This document shows positions 1 through 5,914 of a DNA stretch of 22,741 nucleotides, in pieces (position 1 is the stretch's first letter; each line of letters starts with the position of its first letter). The notes below the pieces were generated by a model, which made no database searches, was not told where the DNA came from, and saw only the letters and a program-made list of their open reading frames with translations. Source of the DNA: an uncultured Atopobiaceae bacterium (GTDB taxonomy: Bacteria; Actinomycetota; Coriobacteriia; Coriobacteriales; Atopobiaceae); NCBI GenBank assembly GCA_900770865.1, contig CAAGLU010000328.1:1-22741 (forward strand). Reading direction: 5' to 3'. The translations under genes and the position numbers were made by a program.

Positions 1-21
1 GCGGAGAAGAACGAGCAATAA
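1..21 (+). CDS. Possible 3' end of an unknown gene entering from the left edge
   Basis: Six codons (Ala-Glu-Lys-Asn-Glu-Gln) are followed by TAA. The charged tail and the hairpin 60 bases later fit a plus-strand gene ending here and converging on cysE. The other two plus frames are also open at the edge, so the frame is not proven, and nothing can be said about function. Confidence 0.25.
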   Translation, partial: AEKNEQ

Positions 22-37
22 CTGCGACGCGAGCTTC

Positions 38-172
38 TTGTCGCCGGAAGGCCCCTTTTGGCGAGAGTTGCAACAGATGCTGCCCTCCGGAGACATATTG
101 TCTCCGGAGGGCACACTTTGATGCATATGGCTACAAAATAAGCGCTCCGGAGACAGAATGACGTCGGGACGC
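38..172. repeat. Degenerate 60-bp tandem repeat, two copies plus a partial third
   Basis: Bases 38-97 and 98-157 align without gaps at about 40 of 60 positions. The identity is concentrated in two blocks: the TTGTC-CCGGA-GGC block at each unit start and the CTCCGGAGACA block at each unit end. A third, weaker start block is seen at about 158-172. The end block of one unit is complementary to the start block of the next, so unit junctions can form hairpins. The repeat is non-coding and lies between an inferred plus-strand gene end and the end of cysE. Confidence 0.5.
81..113. terminator. Perfect 15-bp hairpin, probable bidirectional terminator
   Basis: Arms 81-95 and 99-113 are exact reverse complements around a 3-base loop (TAT). 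There is no long T-run on either side, so classical intrinsic termination is not certain. Its place between an inferred plus-strand gene end and cysE (minus) fits a shared terminator. A weaker hairpin with two G-U pairs and several mismatches can form at about 141-172, closer to cysE. Confidence 0.5.
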
Positions 173-197
173 TTCTCTATTCCCGTGCGCCGAGAAG

Positions 198-872
198 CTA
201 CAGAGCGCAGGACCAGCGGATGTTCTCGTCGTCCAGCTTGGTGGGATCGAAGTCATCCTCTACAAGGCGCGGCCCGCTGAAGCGGCGATCGCGCACGACC
301 TTCGCCGGAACGCCGGCAACGGTGACGTCGTGCGGGACGTCGTGGACAACAACGGAGCCAGCGGCGACCTTGGAGTTATCACCAATGGTGATATTGCCCA
401 GCACGATGGCGCCAGCGCCTACCATGACGTTGTTGCCCAGCGTGGGGTGGCGCTTGCCACCGTGCTTGCCGGTCATGCCAAGGGTAACCCCCTGATAGAC
501 GAGGCAGTCGTCACCAATGATTGACGTGGCGCCAATGACCACGCCAATGCCGTGGTCAATGGAGAAGCGTCTGCCAATCTGCGCGGAGGGGAAGATGTCC
601 GCCCCGAGCTTGCGACGCGTGCGCTTGGCAAGGAGCAGGGCAAGGCTTCTCATGCCATGGGTGTAGAGCCAGTGGTGACGCCTATAGGCCCAGACGATAT
701 GGGTTCCGGTCGAGTAGAACACGATGTCCCAGATTGAGCTGGCCGCCGGGTCGCGCTCGAGCGCCGCATGGGCGTCCTCGCGCATGACCTCGAAGAGCGA
801 CATCTCGTCAACGGTACGCGTGTCCTCGGCAGAGCCAGCAGCGCTGGCGACGCCAGTCGTTGCGGCTGCCAT
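198..872 (-). CDS. cysE: Serine O-acetyltransferase
   Basis: CysE makes O-acetylserine from serine and acetyl-CoA, the committed step of cysteine synthesis in the cytoplasm. The 224-residue protein has a helical N-terminal part and then a left-handed beta-helix of hexapeptide repeats (about 90-195). Asp106-His107 in SIDHGIG match the catalytic Asp-His pair of E. coli CysE, and Asp92 matches its second catalytic Asp. GKHGGKRHP (136-143) is the usual substrate/CoA loop. The ATG shares one base with the cysK stop (TAATG), so translation is probably coupled. The ribosome site is weak, and Met24 is an alternative start. The C-terminus ends Cys-Ala-Leu rather than the Ile that many CysE proteins insert into the CysK active site. 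Confidence 0.93.
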   Translation of the reverse strand: MAAATTGVASAAGSAEDTRTVDEMSLFEVMREDAHAALERDPAASSIWDIVFYSTGTHIVWAYRRHHWLYTHGMRSLALLLAKRTRRKLGADIFPSAQIGRRFSIDHGIGVVIGATSIIGDDCLVYQGVTLGMTGKHGGKRHPTLGNNVMVGAGAIVLGNITIGDNSKVAAGSVVVHDVPHDVTVAGVPAKVVRDRRFSGPRLVEDDFDPTKLDDENIRWSCAL

Positions 873-1783
873 TAGAGGTCCATCGAGAGGTAGCGCTCGC
901 CGGTATCGGGGAGGATGGCAACGATGACCTTGCCCGCGTTCTCGGGACGCTTGGCAAGCTCGACGGCAGCGGCTACGGCTGCGCCAGAGGAGATGCCAAC
1001 CAGCAGACCGTAGTCGGCTGCGAGGCGCTTCTTGGTGTCAATGGCGGTTGCGGAGGCAACGGGCACGACCTCGTCGACAACGGAGGCGTCATAGGTCTTG
1101 GGGATAAAGCCCGCGCCGATGCCCTGGATCTTGTGGGAGCCGGCAGGCTTGCCCTCGAGAACCGCGGACTCTGCGGGCTCGACGGCGATGCCCTGGACAG
1201 AGGCCTTCTTCTCCTTGAGGAAGCGGGCGGTGCCGGAGATGGTGCCGCCGGTGCCAACGCCAGCCACGATGAAGTCGACCGTGCCCTCGGTGTCTGCCCA
1301 GACCTCGGGGCCAGTGGTCTCGTAGTGGGCCTGCGGGTTGGCAGGGTTCACGAACTGGCCAGCAACGATGGCACCCGGGGTCTCCTGGCGAAGCTCCTCG
1401 GCCTTGGCGACGGCACCCTTCATGCCGTCCTTGCCCGGGGTGAGGACAATCTGGGCACCGTAGGATGCGGCGAGCTTGCGGCGCTCGATGGACATGGTCT
1501 CGGGCATGACGAGGATCATCTTGTAACCGCGCGCGGCCGCGAGCATGGCAAGGCCAACGCCGGTGTTGCCCGACGTTGGCTCGATCACGGTGCCGCCAGG
1601 CTTGAGGCTGCCGTCCTTCTCGGCAGCGTCGAGCATTGCGCGGGCAATGCGGTCCTTGACGGAGCCGCCGGGGTTGGTGGCCTCGTACTTGCCGTAGATG
1701 GTTGCTGCGCCATCTGCGAGCCCCGAAAGGTCTACCAGGGGGGTTGAGCCGATAAGAGCTTCGATCTTCCTTGCTGCCTTCAT
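872..1783 (-). CDS. cysK: Cysteine synthase (O-acetylserine sulfhydrylase)
   Basis: CysK is a PLP enzyme that converts O-acetylserine and sulfide to cysteine. The 303-residue length is normal. GGSVKDR places the PLP lysine at Lys43. TSGNTG (70-75) is the substrate loop and GTGGT the PLP-phosphate loop; GISSGA lies near the C-terminus. The chosen ATG at 1783 has AAGGAG seven bases upstream; the frame stays open to 1876, but that extension does not look like the family N-terminus. It is first in a two-gene operon with cysE. About 85 bases of structured leader separate it from a promoter with a TATAAG -10 box, so regulation by sulfur or cysteine supply is plausible. Confidence 0.95.
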   Translation of the reverse strand: MKAARKIEALIGSTPLVDLSGLADGAATIYGKYEATNPGGSVKDRIARAMLDAAEKDGSLKPGGTVIEPTSGNTGVGLAMLAAARGYKMILVMPETMSIERRKLAASYGAQIVLTPGKDGMKGAVAKAEELRQETPGAIVAGQFVNPANPQAHYETTGPEVWADTEGTVDFIVAGVGTGGTISGTARFLKEKKASVQGIAVEPAESAVLEGKPAGSHKIQGIGAGFIPKTYDASVVDEVVPVASATAIDTKKRLAADYGLLVGISSGAAVAAAVELAKRPENAGKVIVAILPDTGERYLSMDL

Positions 1784-1805
1784 CTTTCTACTCCTTGTGC
1801 GTCTG

Positions 1806-1861
1806 GTGACGAGGCAAGTCGGCTGCCCCCACTGGGGCTCCTCTGCCGGACAACTCGTCAC
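1806..1861 (-). promoter_or_regulatory. Structured 5' leader of cysK-cysE
   Basis: An exact 8-bp inverted repeat (1806-1813 with 1854-1861) closes a stem. Inside it, AGTCGGC (about 1817-1823) can pair with GCCGGAC through a one-base bulge, and a GCCCC/GGGGC hairpin forms the tip. The element lies between the predicted transcription start (about 1868) and the cysK ribosome site. No T-box consensus or known riboswitch core was recognised. It may be a cis-regulatory RNA or only a stable leader hairpin. Confidence 0.45.
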
Positions 1862-1875
1862 GAACAAGGGTGACA

Positions 1876-1904
1876 CTTATAAACCCACTACACAAGTAGG
1901 AATT
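1876..1904 (-). promoter_or_regulatory. cysK promoter (TATAAG -10 box)
   Basis: On the minus strand, TATAAG (1876-1881) lies 17 bases from AATTCC (1899-1904). The -35 match is poor, which would fit a promoter controlled by a bound regulator. The -35 position overlaps the inverted repeat listed next. Confidence 0.5.
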
Positions 1905-1929
1905 AATGAATGGAAATAATTCCCATTCA
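1899..1929. promoter_or_regulatory. Operator-like overlapping inverted repeats upstream of cysK
   Basis: Two interleaved dyads lie in an AT-rich island: GGAATTA (1899-1905) with TAATTCC (1917-1923), and TGAATGG (1907-1913) with CCATTCA (1923-1929). They overlap the predicted -35 region. The GGAAT/ATTCC half-sites recall Rrf2-type (CymR-like) sulfur regulators of Firmicutes, but this is from memory and weak. No regulator gene lies nearby. Confidence 0.35.
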
Positions 1930-1940
1930 AGTGGTGGGAT

Positions 1941-1980
1941 ATGAGACAAAGGGACTGTCCCTTTGTCTCCTTTGTCTCAT
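1941..1980. repeat. Nested palindrome with GAGACAAAGGGAC arms; terminator or dispersed repeat
   Basis: GAGACAAAGGGAC (1943-1955) and GTCCCTTTGTCTC (1957-1969) are exact reverse complements around one base. The outer ATGAGACAAA (1941-1950) also pairs exactly with TTTGTCTCAT (1971-1980), which repeats the end of the right arm. Two alternative hairpins are therefore possible. It lies 13 bases past the pth2 stop, so it could terminate the CDF-pth2 transcript. The duplicated arm looks like a small palindromic element rather than a simple terminator. Confidence 0.5.
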
Positions 1981-1993
1981 GGCAGCGGAGGTG

Positions 1994-2440
1994 CTAGTAG
2001 AGCGGCAGGTCTCCCGTGATGGGGTCGATCTTCTCGGTGGGAAGCGGCTCGAATGCCAGGCAGGTGAGCGTTGCCTCGCCATGGAACTCAGTGAGACCGG
2101 CATCGCGCACGAGAGCCACGGCAAAGCCCTGCTCACGGCCCTTCTCGGCAATGTCGAGCAACGCGTCCTCCGAGTCTACGTACACGCAGACCTTTGCCAC
2201 GCCGGAGTCGAACCAGTCCGAGAGCGCGGTGGAGTCTGCCATGGGGTGGTCGAGGTAGACCCATGTGGGCGTTCCGTCTGGCGCCGTGCGAACGCGTACC
2301 TGGTCAAGACGCCCCTCGCGCGCGAGCGCCATGAGCGTTGCCTCTACGCAGGCGTGTCCTGCCTGGGCAGCAATCTTGCCCTTGCGCATCTTGAGGTCGC
2401 GTCTCATGACGATCATCTGCTTGGACTTGTAGCCTGCCAT
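1994..2440 (-). CDS. Peptidyl-tRNA hydrolase, archaeal/eukaryotic type (Pth2)
   Basis: Pth2 frees tRNA from prematurely released peptidyl-tRNA. The N-terminal pattern KQMIVMRRDLKMRKGKIAAQ followed by AGHA (about 7-30) and the C-terminal pattern around PLPTEKIDPITGDLPLY are characteristic of the Pth2 fold, which is unrelated to bacterial Pth1. The 148-residue length is typical for a stand-alone domain. ATG 2440 was chosen because GAGGAAAG sits just upstream; an in-frame GTG four codons earlier overlaps that ribosome site. The gene starts 8 bases after the CDF exporter and is co-transcribed with it. Many bacteria with Pth2 also carry Pth1, so it may be redundant or have a special substrate. Confidence 0.88.
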   Translation of the reverse strand: MAGYKSKQMIVMRRDLKMRKGKIAAQAGHACVEATLMALAREGRLDQVRVRTAPDGTPTWVYLDHPMADSTALSDWFDSGVAKVCVYVDSEDALLDIAEKGREQGFAVALVRDAGLTEFHGEATLTCLAFEPLPTEKIDPITGDLPLY

Positions 2441-2448
2441 GTCTTTCC

Positions 2449-3621
2449 TCACTGCTGGGACGATACGTAGCTGTTGTCGATGGTGATCTTGCAGATTGCC
2501 TTCGGGTACTTGGACGTGACGATCTTTGATATGGCGGCCCGGAGCTCATCGTTGGTCATCGCCAGGTCGTGCGGGCGAACGCAGTCAAAGATGACGTTGG
2601 TGTGGGTGGGGCCGGGCACGGTGCGCAGGTCGTGAATCGTGAGGCGCGGGTCTATCTCCTTGATGTGGATCGAAATCCAGTGGCGCATGTCGGAAACCCG
2701 CGGGTCGTTTGTCACGATGGGGTCATAGTGGAGGGTCATGACCAGGCCTTCCTTGAGGAAGTCCTGCTCGATGTTGTCAAGGAGGTCATGGGAGGCAAAG
2801 ACGTCGCCCTCGCCCGCCATCTCAACGTGCGCGCTTGCAAACTGCCGGCCGGGACCGTAGTCGTGCACCATGAGGTCGTGGGTTCCCAAGACGCCGGGAT
2901 AGCTCATGATCTTGTCGTGGATGTGCTGGATGAGCGCAGGATCCGGCGTACGGCCAAGGAGCGGGTCGATGGCGTCGCGCACAAGGGAGAAGCCGCTCCA
3001 GCAGATGAAGGCCCCCACCACGGTGCCTGCGATGCCATCGAGGTCAAAGCCCGTGAAGTACGAGACAATGGCAGCGGCGAGAACGGCGCCAGAGGTAATG
3101 ACGTCGTTTCTCGAGTCAATGGCCGTGGCCTCGAGCGTCTCGGACGAGATGCGCTTGCCCATCGAGCCGTTGAAGAGCGCCATCCATGACTTGATGGCCA
3201 TCGAGAGCACGAGAACCGCGACAACCGCCGGCCCAAACTCCGTTGGCTCAGGCGAGACGATCTTCTGGACCGACGTGATGACCAGGTTGATGCCCACAGC
3301 AAGCACCAGCGCGGCAACGGTGAGCGAGGCCAGGTACTCAAAGCGCCCGTGCCCATAGGGGTGCTCATCGTCGGCGGGCTTGCTTGCAAGCTTGAAGCCG
3401 AGAAGCGCGACGATGTTGCTCGACGCGTCCGAGAGGTTGTTCACGGCATCGGCGATGATTGAGACCGATCCCGCGATGAAGCCCACGATTCCCTTCGCGA
3501 TGCAGAGCACCACGTTGCATACGATGCAGACTACGCCCGCGAACTGTCCGTAGCGCGTCCTGCCAGCGGGGTCCGTCGTGCTTACCCCTGCCAGGAACCT
3601 CCGTACAAGCCAATCTGTCAT
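2449..3621 (-). CDS. Cation diffusion facilitator exporter, probably Mn(II)
   Basis: A membrane antiporter exporting a divalent metal in exchange for protons. The 390 residues hold about six membrane helices (30-215) and a long cytoplasmic C-terminal region (about 225-390), roughly 90 residues longer than minimal CDF proteins. The transport site reads Asn61-x3-Asp65 in helix 2 (NNLSD) and Asp169-x3-Asp173 in helix 5 (DSRND). Zinc CDFs usually have His in this set; an N-D/D-D set is reported for manganese exporters such as MntE. HPYGHGRFEYL (87-97) is the usual cytoplasmic loop. ATG 3621 lies nine bases from GGGAGGAG; ATG 3630 is the alternative. It leads pth2 in an operon and is divergent from the peptidase gene. 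Confidence 0.88.
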   Translation of the reverse strand: MTDWLVRRFLAGVSTTDPAGRTRYGQFAGVVCIVCNVVLCIAKGIVGFIAGSVSIIADAVNNLSDASSNIVALLGFKLASKPADDEHPYGHGRFEYLASLTVAALVLAVGINLVITSVQKIVSPEPTEFGPAVVAVLVLSMAIKSWMALFNGSMGKRISSETLEATAIDSRNDVITSGAVLAAAIVSYFTGFDLDGIAGTVVGAFICWSGFSLVRDAIDPLLGRTPDPALIQHIHDKIMSYPGVLGTHDLMVHDYGPGRQFASAHVEMAGEGDVFASHDLLDNIEQDFLKEGLVMTLHYDPIVTNDPRVSDMRHWISIHIKEIDPRLTIHDLRTVPGPTHTNVIFDCVRPHDLAMTNDELRAAISKIVTSKYPKAICKITIDNSYVSSQQ

Positions 3622-3933
3622 CGTCGCCATCTCCTCCCGCTGAGTAGTGCCAACGCCCTGCGGCCGTATGGTCGTGATTTGGGCAAGTGGGCATGAGTCT
3701 AGACCTTTTGGCGAGCAGGGGAGGGGCATCTCCCAAGCGTCATGAATCTGCCGCCTGCGAATCTGCCACCTTTCTGACAGCCAATGTCCCCTGCTGTCAT
3801 TCCTGCAGGTCAGATGGGGAAAACTGGCGAGAAAACCGGGCTTAGCGTTGCCATGGACGCTACCCAATGTCCAATTTGCGTACGTATGTTCGTATATCAT
3901 CCTTCCATGGTGCTGCGTTGGCGGGAGGACATC
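3622..3933. other. Divergent intergenic region between the CDF exporter and the prepilin peptidase
   Basis: About 310 bases without a convincing gene; open frames over 3784-4133 lack ribosome sites. A 13-base direct repeat with one mismatch occurs at 3744-3756 and 3759-3771. GTCTAGAC (3697-3704) holds a TAGACT that could be a -10 for the exporter, but no good -35 precedes it. On the plus strand, TATATC (3893-3898) follows a CGTA-rich stretch and could be a -10 for the peptidase. I looked for the yybP-ykoY manganese riboswitch pattern on the exporter side and did not find it. Confidence 0.4.
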
Positions 3934-4629
3934 ATGGATTGCGTACATGCAATGGTTGCTCGCCTCTTGGCGACATGCATCCTGTGCGCCGGTCTCGTGG
4001 GCGGTGTGGGGTATGCCATGGCACGGCGAGAGGTGGGGTGGCAGACCCCAGCAAAGACTCTCGTATGCCTTTGTGGTGTGCTTACAGGGGCTTGCGTAGG
4101 CGTTGTGGCGGCGAGTTGGCTGGAGGCCGTTGAGCTGGCGATGCTGGCGGCCGCACTTCTCGTCTGTAGCGTGACTGACCTTGCTCGGCGCGTCATCCCC
4201 AATCGCGTTGTTGTGGGCATCCTTGTTATCAGGGGGACCTATCTCTGCTTGGAAGCGGGTTGGGGGAGTGTGTCTGGCCAAGGGTGCAGCTACGCGCTAG
4301 GGGAGGCCGCAGCATCGCTTGCGGGCGGTGCGCTGGTGCTTCTTCTCCTTGTTGCCGTCCAGCTGCTTTGGGCGCGAGTACGGGGAAGCCCGCAGCAAGG
4401 CCTTGGCGGGGGAGATGTCAAGCTGCTTTCTGCGTGCGGTTCCTATCTTGGGACAGTTGGAGGGATGGCGTGTGTTGCCCTCTCGTGTGTGCTGGCATTG
4501 GCATGCTGTTTGGGCGCGTGGGTATTTGGGTGCGCGCAGGGCGAGAGAAGATCCTTTCCCAGAGCGTTCCCCCTTGCTCCCCAGGCGTTGGCGTCTGTTG
4601 TCATTTTGACCGCCTACCGAGCATTTTGA
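3934..4629 (+). CDS. Prepilin-type (A24) aspartic peptidase
   Basis: A membrane protease of the type IV prepilin/preflagellin peptidase family, which cuts leader peptides from pilin-like proteins. Both catalytic aspartates are visible: Asp82 in VTDLARRVIPN and Asp161 in GLGGGDVK, the GxGD motif. The 231 residues hold about 6-7 hydrophobic helices. The cysteine-rich N-terminal methylase domain of PilD is absent, so it resembles TadV/CpaA or short actinobacterial forms. ATG 3934 was chosen for GGGAGG six bases upstream; the open frame to 3784 has no ribosome site. No pilus gene lies nearby, so its substrates are encoded elsewhere. Confidence 0.85.
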   Translation: MDCVHAMVARLLATCILCAGLVGGVGYAMARREVGWQTPAKTLVCLCGVLTGACVGVVAASWLEAVELAMLAAALLVCSVTDLARRVIPNRVVVGILVIRGTYLCLEAGWGSVSGQGCSYALGEAAASLAGGALVLLLLVAVQLLWARVRGSPQQGLGGGDVKLLSACGSYLGTVGGMACVALSCVLALACCLGAWVFGCAQGERRSFPRAFPLAPQALASVVILTAYRAF

Positions 4630-4640
4630 CCGTTCGCACC

Positions 4641-4668
4641 TTGTGTTCATTCCTATTTATTTTATAAA
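4641..4668 (+). promoter_or_regulatory. Promoter TTGTGT-16-TATAAA
   Basis: TTGTGT (4641-4646) and TATAAA (4663-4668) are separated by 16 bases in the most AT-rich stretch nearby. The predicted start is about 4675, at the foot of the first hairpin of the candidate RNA and 265 bases before the next start codon. A second, weaker -10 (TACGAT, 4703-4708) lies downstream. Confidence 0.5.
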
Positions 4669-4674
4669 AAGTTT

Positions 4675-4848
4675 TTTGGTGTTGGGAAAGGCGCGGTAGT
4701 CGTACGATAGGTGAGCCACTGGCGGTCCCCCAACACCCGCCGGCGGTTCGGCTGGGACCTGCGGCCCCGTGTCGCACCCCTGTCGAATGGTCTTGCCCTT
4801 CGAGTGCGCGGCCTCGCGCCCCGGTCGTCTCCCCCTACGTCGGGGCGC
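4675..4848 (+). ncRNA. Candidate structured RNA or long leader, family unknown
   Basis: This is the core of a 310-base gene-free stretch (4630-4939). From the predicted start: GGTGTTGGG (4678-4686) pairs exactly with CCCAACACC (4729-4737). GGTCCC (4724-4729) pairs with GGGACC (4754-4759), crossing the first helix, so this is an alternative fold or a pseudoknot. GGCC/CGCAC/TCGAA (4763-4787) pairs with TTCGA/GTGCG/GGCC (4799-4813), with internal bulges. GCGCCCCG (4816-4823) pairs exactly with CGGGGCGC (4841-4848). It could be an independent small RNA or the leader of the HAD gene at 4940. CCACTG and GGGACCTGC faintly recall cobalamin-riboswitch pieces, but the order and spacing do not fit. I see nothing else at 4849-4939 beyond a short CCTG/CAGG hairpin. 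Confidence 0.35.
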
Positions 4849-4939
4849 TTGACGGCCGCAATGTCGGTGCGCTTGCATCGCGTTACACTCGTGGGGCAAG
4901 GCCTGTATTCAGGTCGGCCATGGCCGTTTGGGGGACTGC

Positions 4940-5824
4940 GTGATAAAGCTCATCCTTTCAGATCTGGATAACACCCTGGCATGGGCCGGCGAGCATGTCG
5001 TCACTCCCCATGCCCGCGAGGCCATCCATGCGGCCCAGGCGGCGGGCGTGCACTTTGCACCTGCCACGGGGCGCGCTCCCTCGGCGCTGCCTTGGATGTT
5101 CGACAATGACGAGACCTGCCTCACGACGGTGCTGGCAGACAATGGCCAGCTCATCTACCAGGACGGCAAGCTCGTCCACGAGGTGCCGCTCGACCTTGGC
5201 GTGCTCCGGCGCTGCGCGAGATCTCTGGATGGCATGGATGATGCCTGGCTCGTCGTGGACTACGTGGACACGGGCGAGCAGTATGCCGTGAGAACTCCCG
5301 CAGACTATCTCGAGAAGCACCGAGTGCCTTACTTCTTTGCGGTGACGGGCACCGTCGACGAGGTCCCGGACCGCCCCGTGGTTAAGGCCAACGTGCGCGT
5401 GGTTGGCGACTTCGTGCGCGGTCGAGAGGTGCGTGCCGTCCTCAAGGAGGCCTGCCCCGAGTTCGACTTCGTGTTCCCCATGCAGGAACGTCCACACATT
5501 GACATACTGCCCGCTGGCTGGGACAAAGGTGTGGCGGGGGAGTGGCTGGCCCGCAACCTCGGCCTTTCCAATGACGAAGTCTGCTGCTTTGGCGACGCTG
5601 AGAACGACCTCCCCCTCCTCACACGCTTCAAGAATTCCGTGGCGGTAGCCAATGCCACGCCGGTTGCGGCAAAGGCCGCGCGCTGGCACATAGGCCGGGC
5701 AGACGAGGATGCAGTGGCAGACGCCATCTTCGACATCGCCCGCTCGACCGCGGTAGGCGAGATGCCCTCGTTTATGCGTGGTGAGGACGCGGCGTGTGCC
5801 TGTGACCAGCGCTCTTCTCGGTAG
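4940..5824 (+). CDS. HAD-superfamily phosphatase, Cof type (IIB)
   Basis: A cytoplasmic Mg-dependent phosphatase of the Cof family, which acts on sugar phosphates, nucleotides or flavin-type cofactors; the substrate cannot be read from sequence. SDLDNT gives nucleophile Asp8 and acid Asp10. TGRAP follows at about 43-47, then the conserved Lys196 (DKG) and GDAEND (218-223) for Mg binding. The middle part (about 80-180) is the type IIB cap. The 294-residue length is slightly above usual because of a C-terminal tail with two Cys. The start is GTG 4940 behind GGGGGA, with only about four bases spacing; an in-frame TTG at 4928 is the alternative. It may be transcribed from 4675. Confidence 0.85.
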   Translation: MIKLILSDLDNTLAWAGEHVVTPHAREAIHAAQAAGVHFAPATGRAPSALPWMFDNDETCLTTVLADNGQLIYQDGKLVHEVPLDLGVLRRCARSLDGMDDAWLVVDYVDTGEQYAVRTPADYLEKHRVPYFFAVTGTVDEVPDRPVVKANVRVVGDFVRGREVRAVLKEACPEFDFVFPMQERPHIDILPAGWDKGVAGEWLARNLGLSNDEVCCFGDAENDLPLLTRFKNSVAVANATPVAAKAARWHIGRADEDAVADAIFDIARSTAVGEMPSFMRGEDAACACDQRSSR

Positions 5825-5834
5825 CCATCTCGTA

Positions 5835-5848
5835 AACCAGCGCTGGTT
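5835..5848. terminator. Perfect 14-base palindrome after the Cof gene
   Basis: AACCAGCGCTGGTT lies 11 bases past the stop codon and just before the metF promoter. With no loop bases or T-run it is a weak terminator candidate; an operator role for the metF operon is equally possible. Confidence 0.25.
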
Positions 5849-5854
5849 CGCGCC

Positions 5855-5883
5855 TTGCCGAGGCTACCATGTGTTGTTATAAG
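5855..5883 (+). promoter_or_regulatory. metF operon promoter TTGCCG-17-TATAAG
   Basis: TTGCCG (5855-5860) and TATAAG (5878-5883) are exactly 17 bases apart, close to the housekeeping consensus. The start would be about 5890, leaving a leader of only about 25 bases with no room for a riboswitch. Confidence 0.6.
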
Positions 5884-5914
5884 TTCGGGGTCATTTCTGT
5901 GCGATTGGGGAGTC

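Noticed and set aside
1784..1990. T-box leader for cysK
   Set aside because: The conserved T-box antiterminator sequence is not present.
3622..3783. yybP-ykoY manganese riboswitch ahead of the CDF exporter
   Set aside because: The conserved loop sequences were not found on the minus strand despite the manganese-type metal site.
3622..4281. N-terminal extension of the CDF exporter by about 220 residues
   Set aside because: It overlaps the divergent peptidase gene and has no membrane segments or family match; the ribosome site supports 3621.
4678..4762. Cobalamin-riboswitch-like fragments (GGGAA, CCACTG, GGGACCTGC)
   Set aside because: The pieces are short, the spacing and the surrounding helices do not match the consensus, and the next gene is a HAD phosphatase rather than a B12-related gene.
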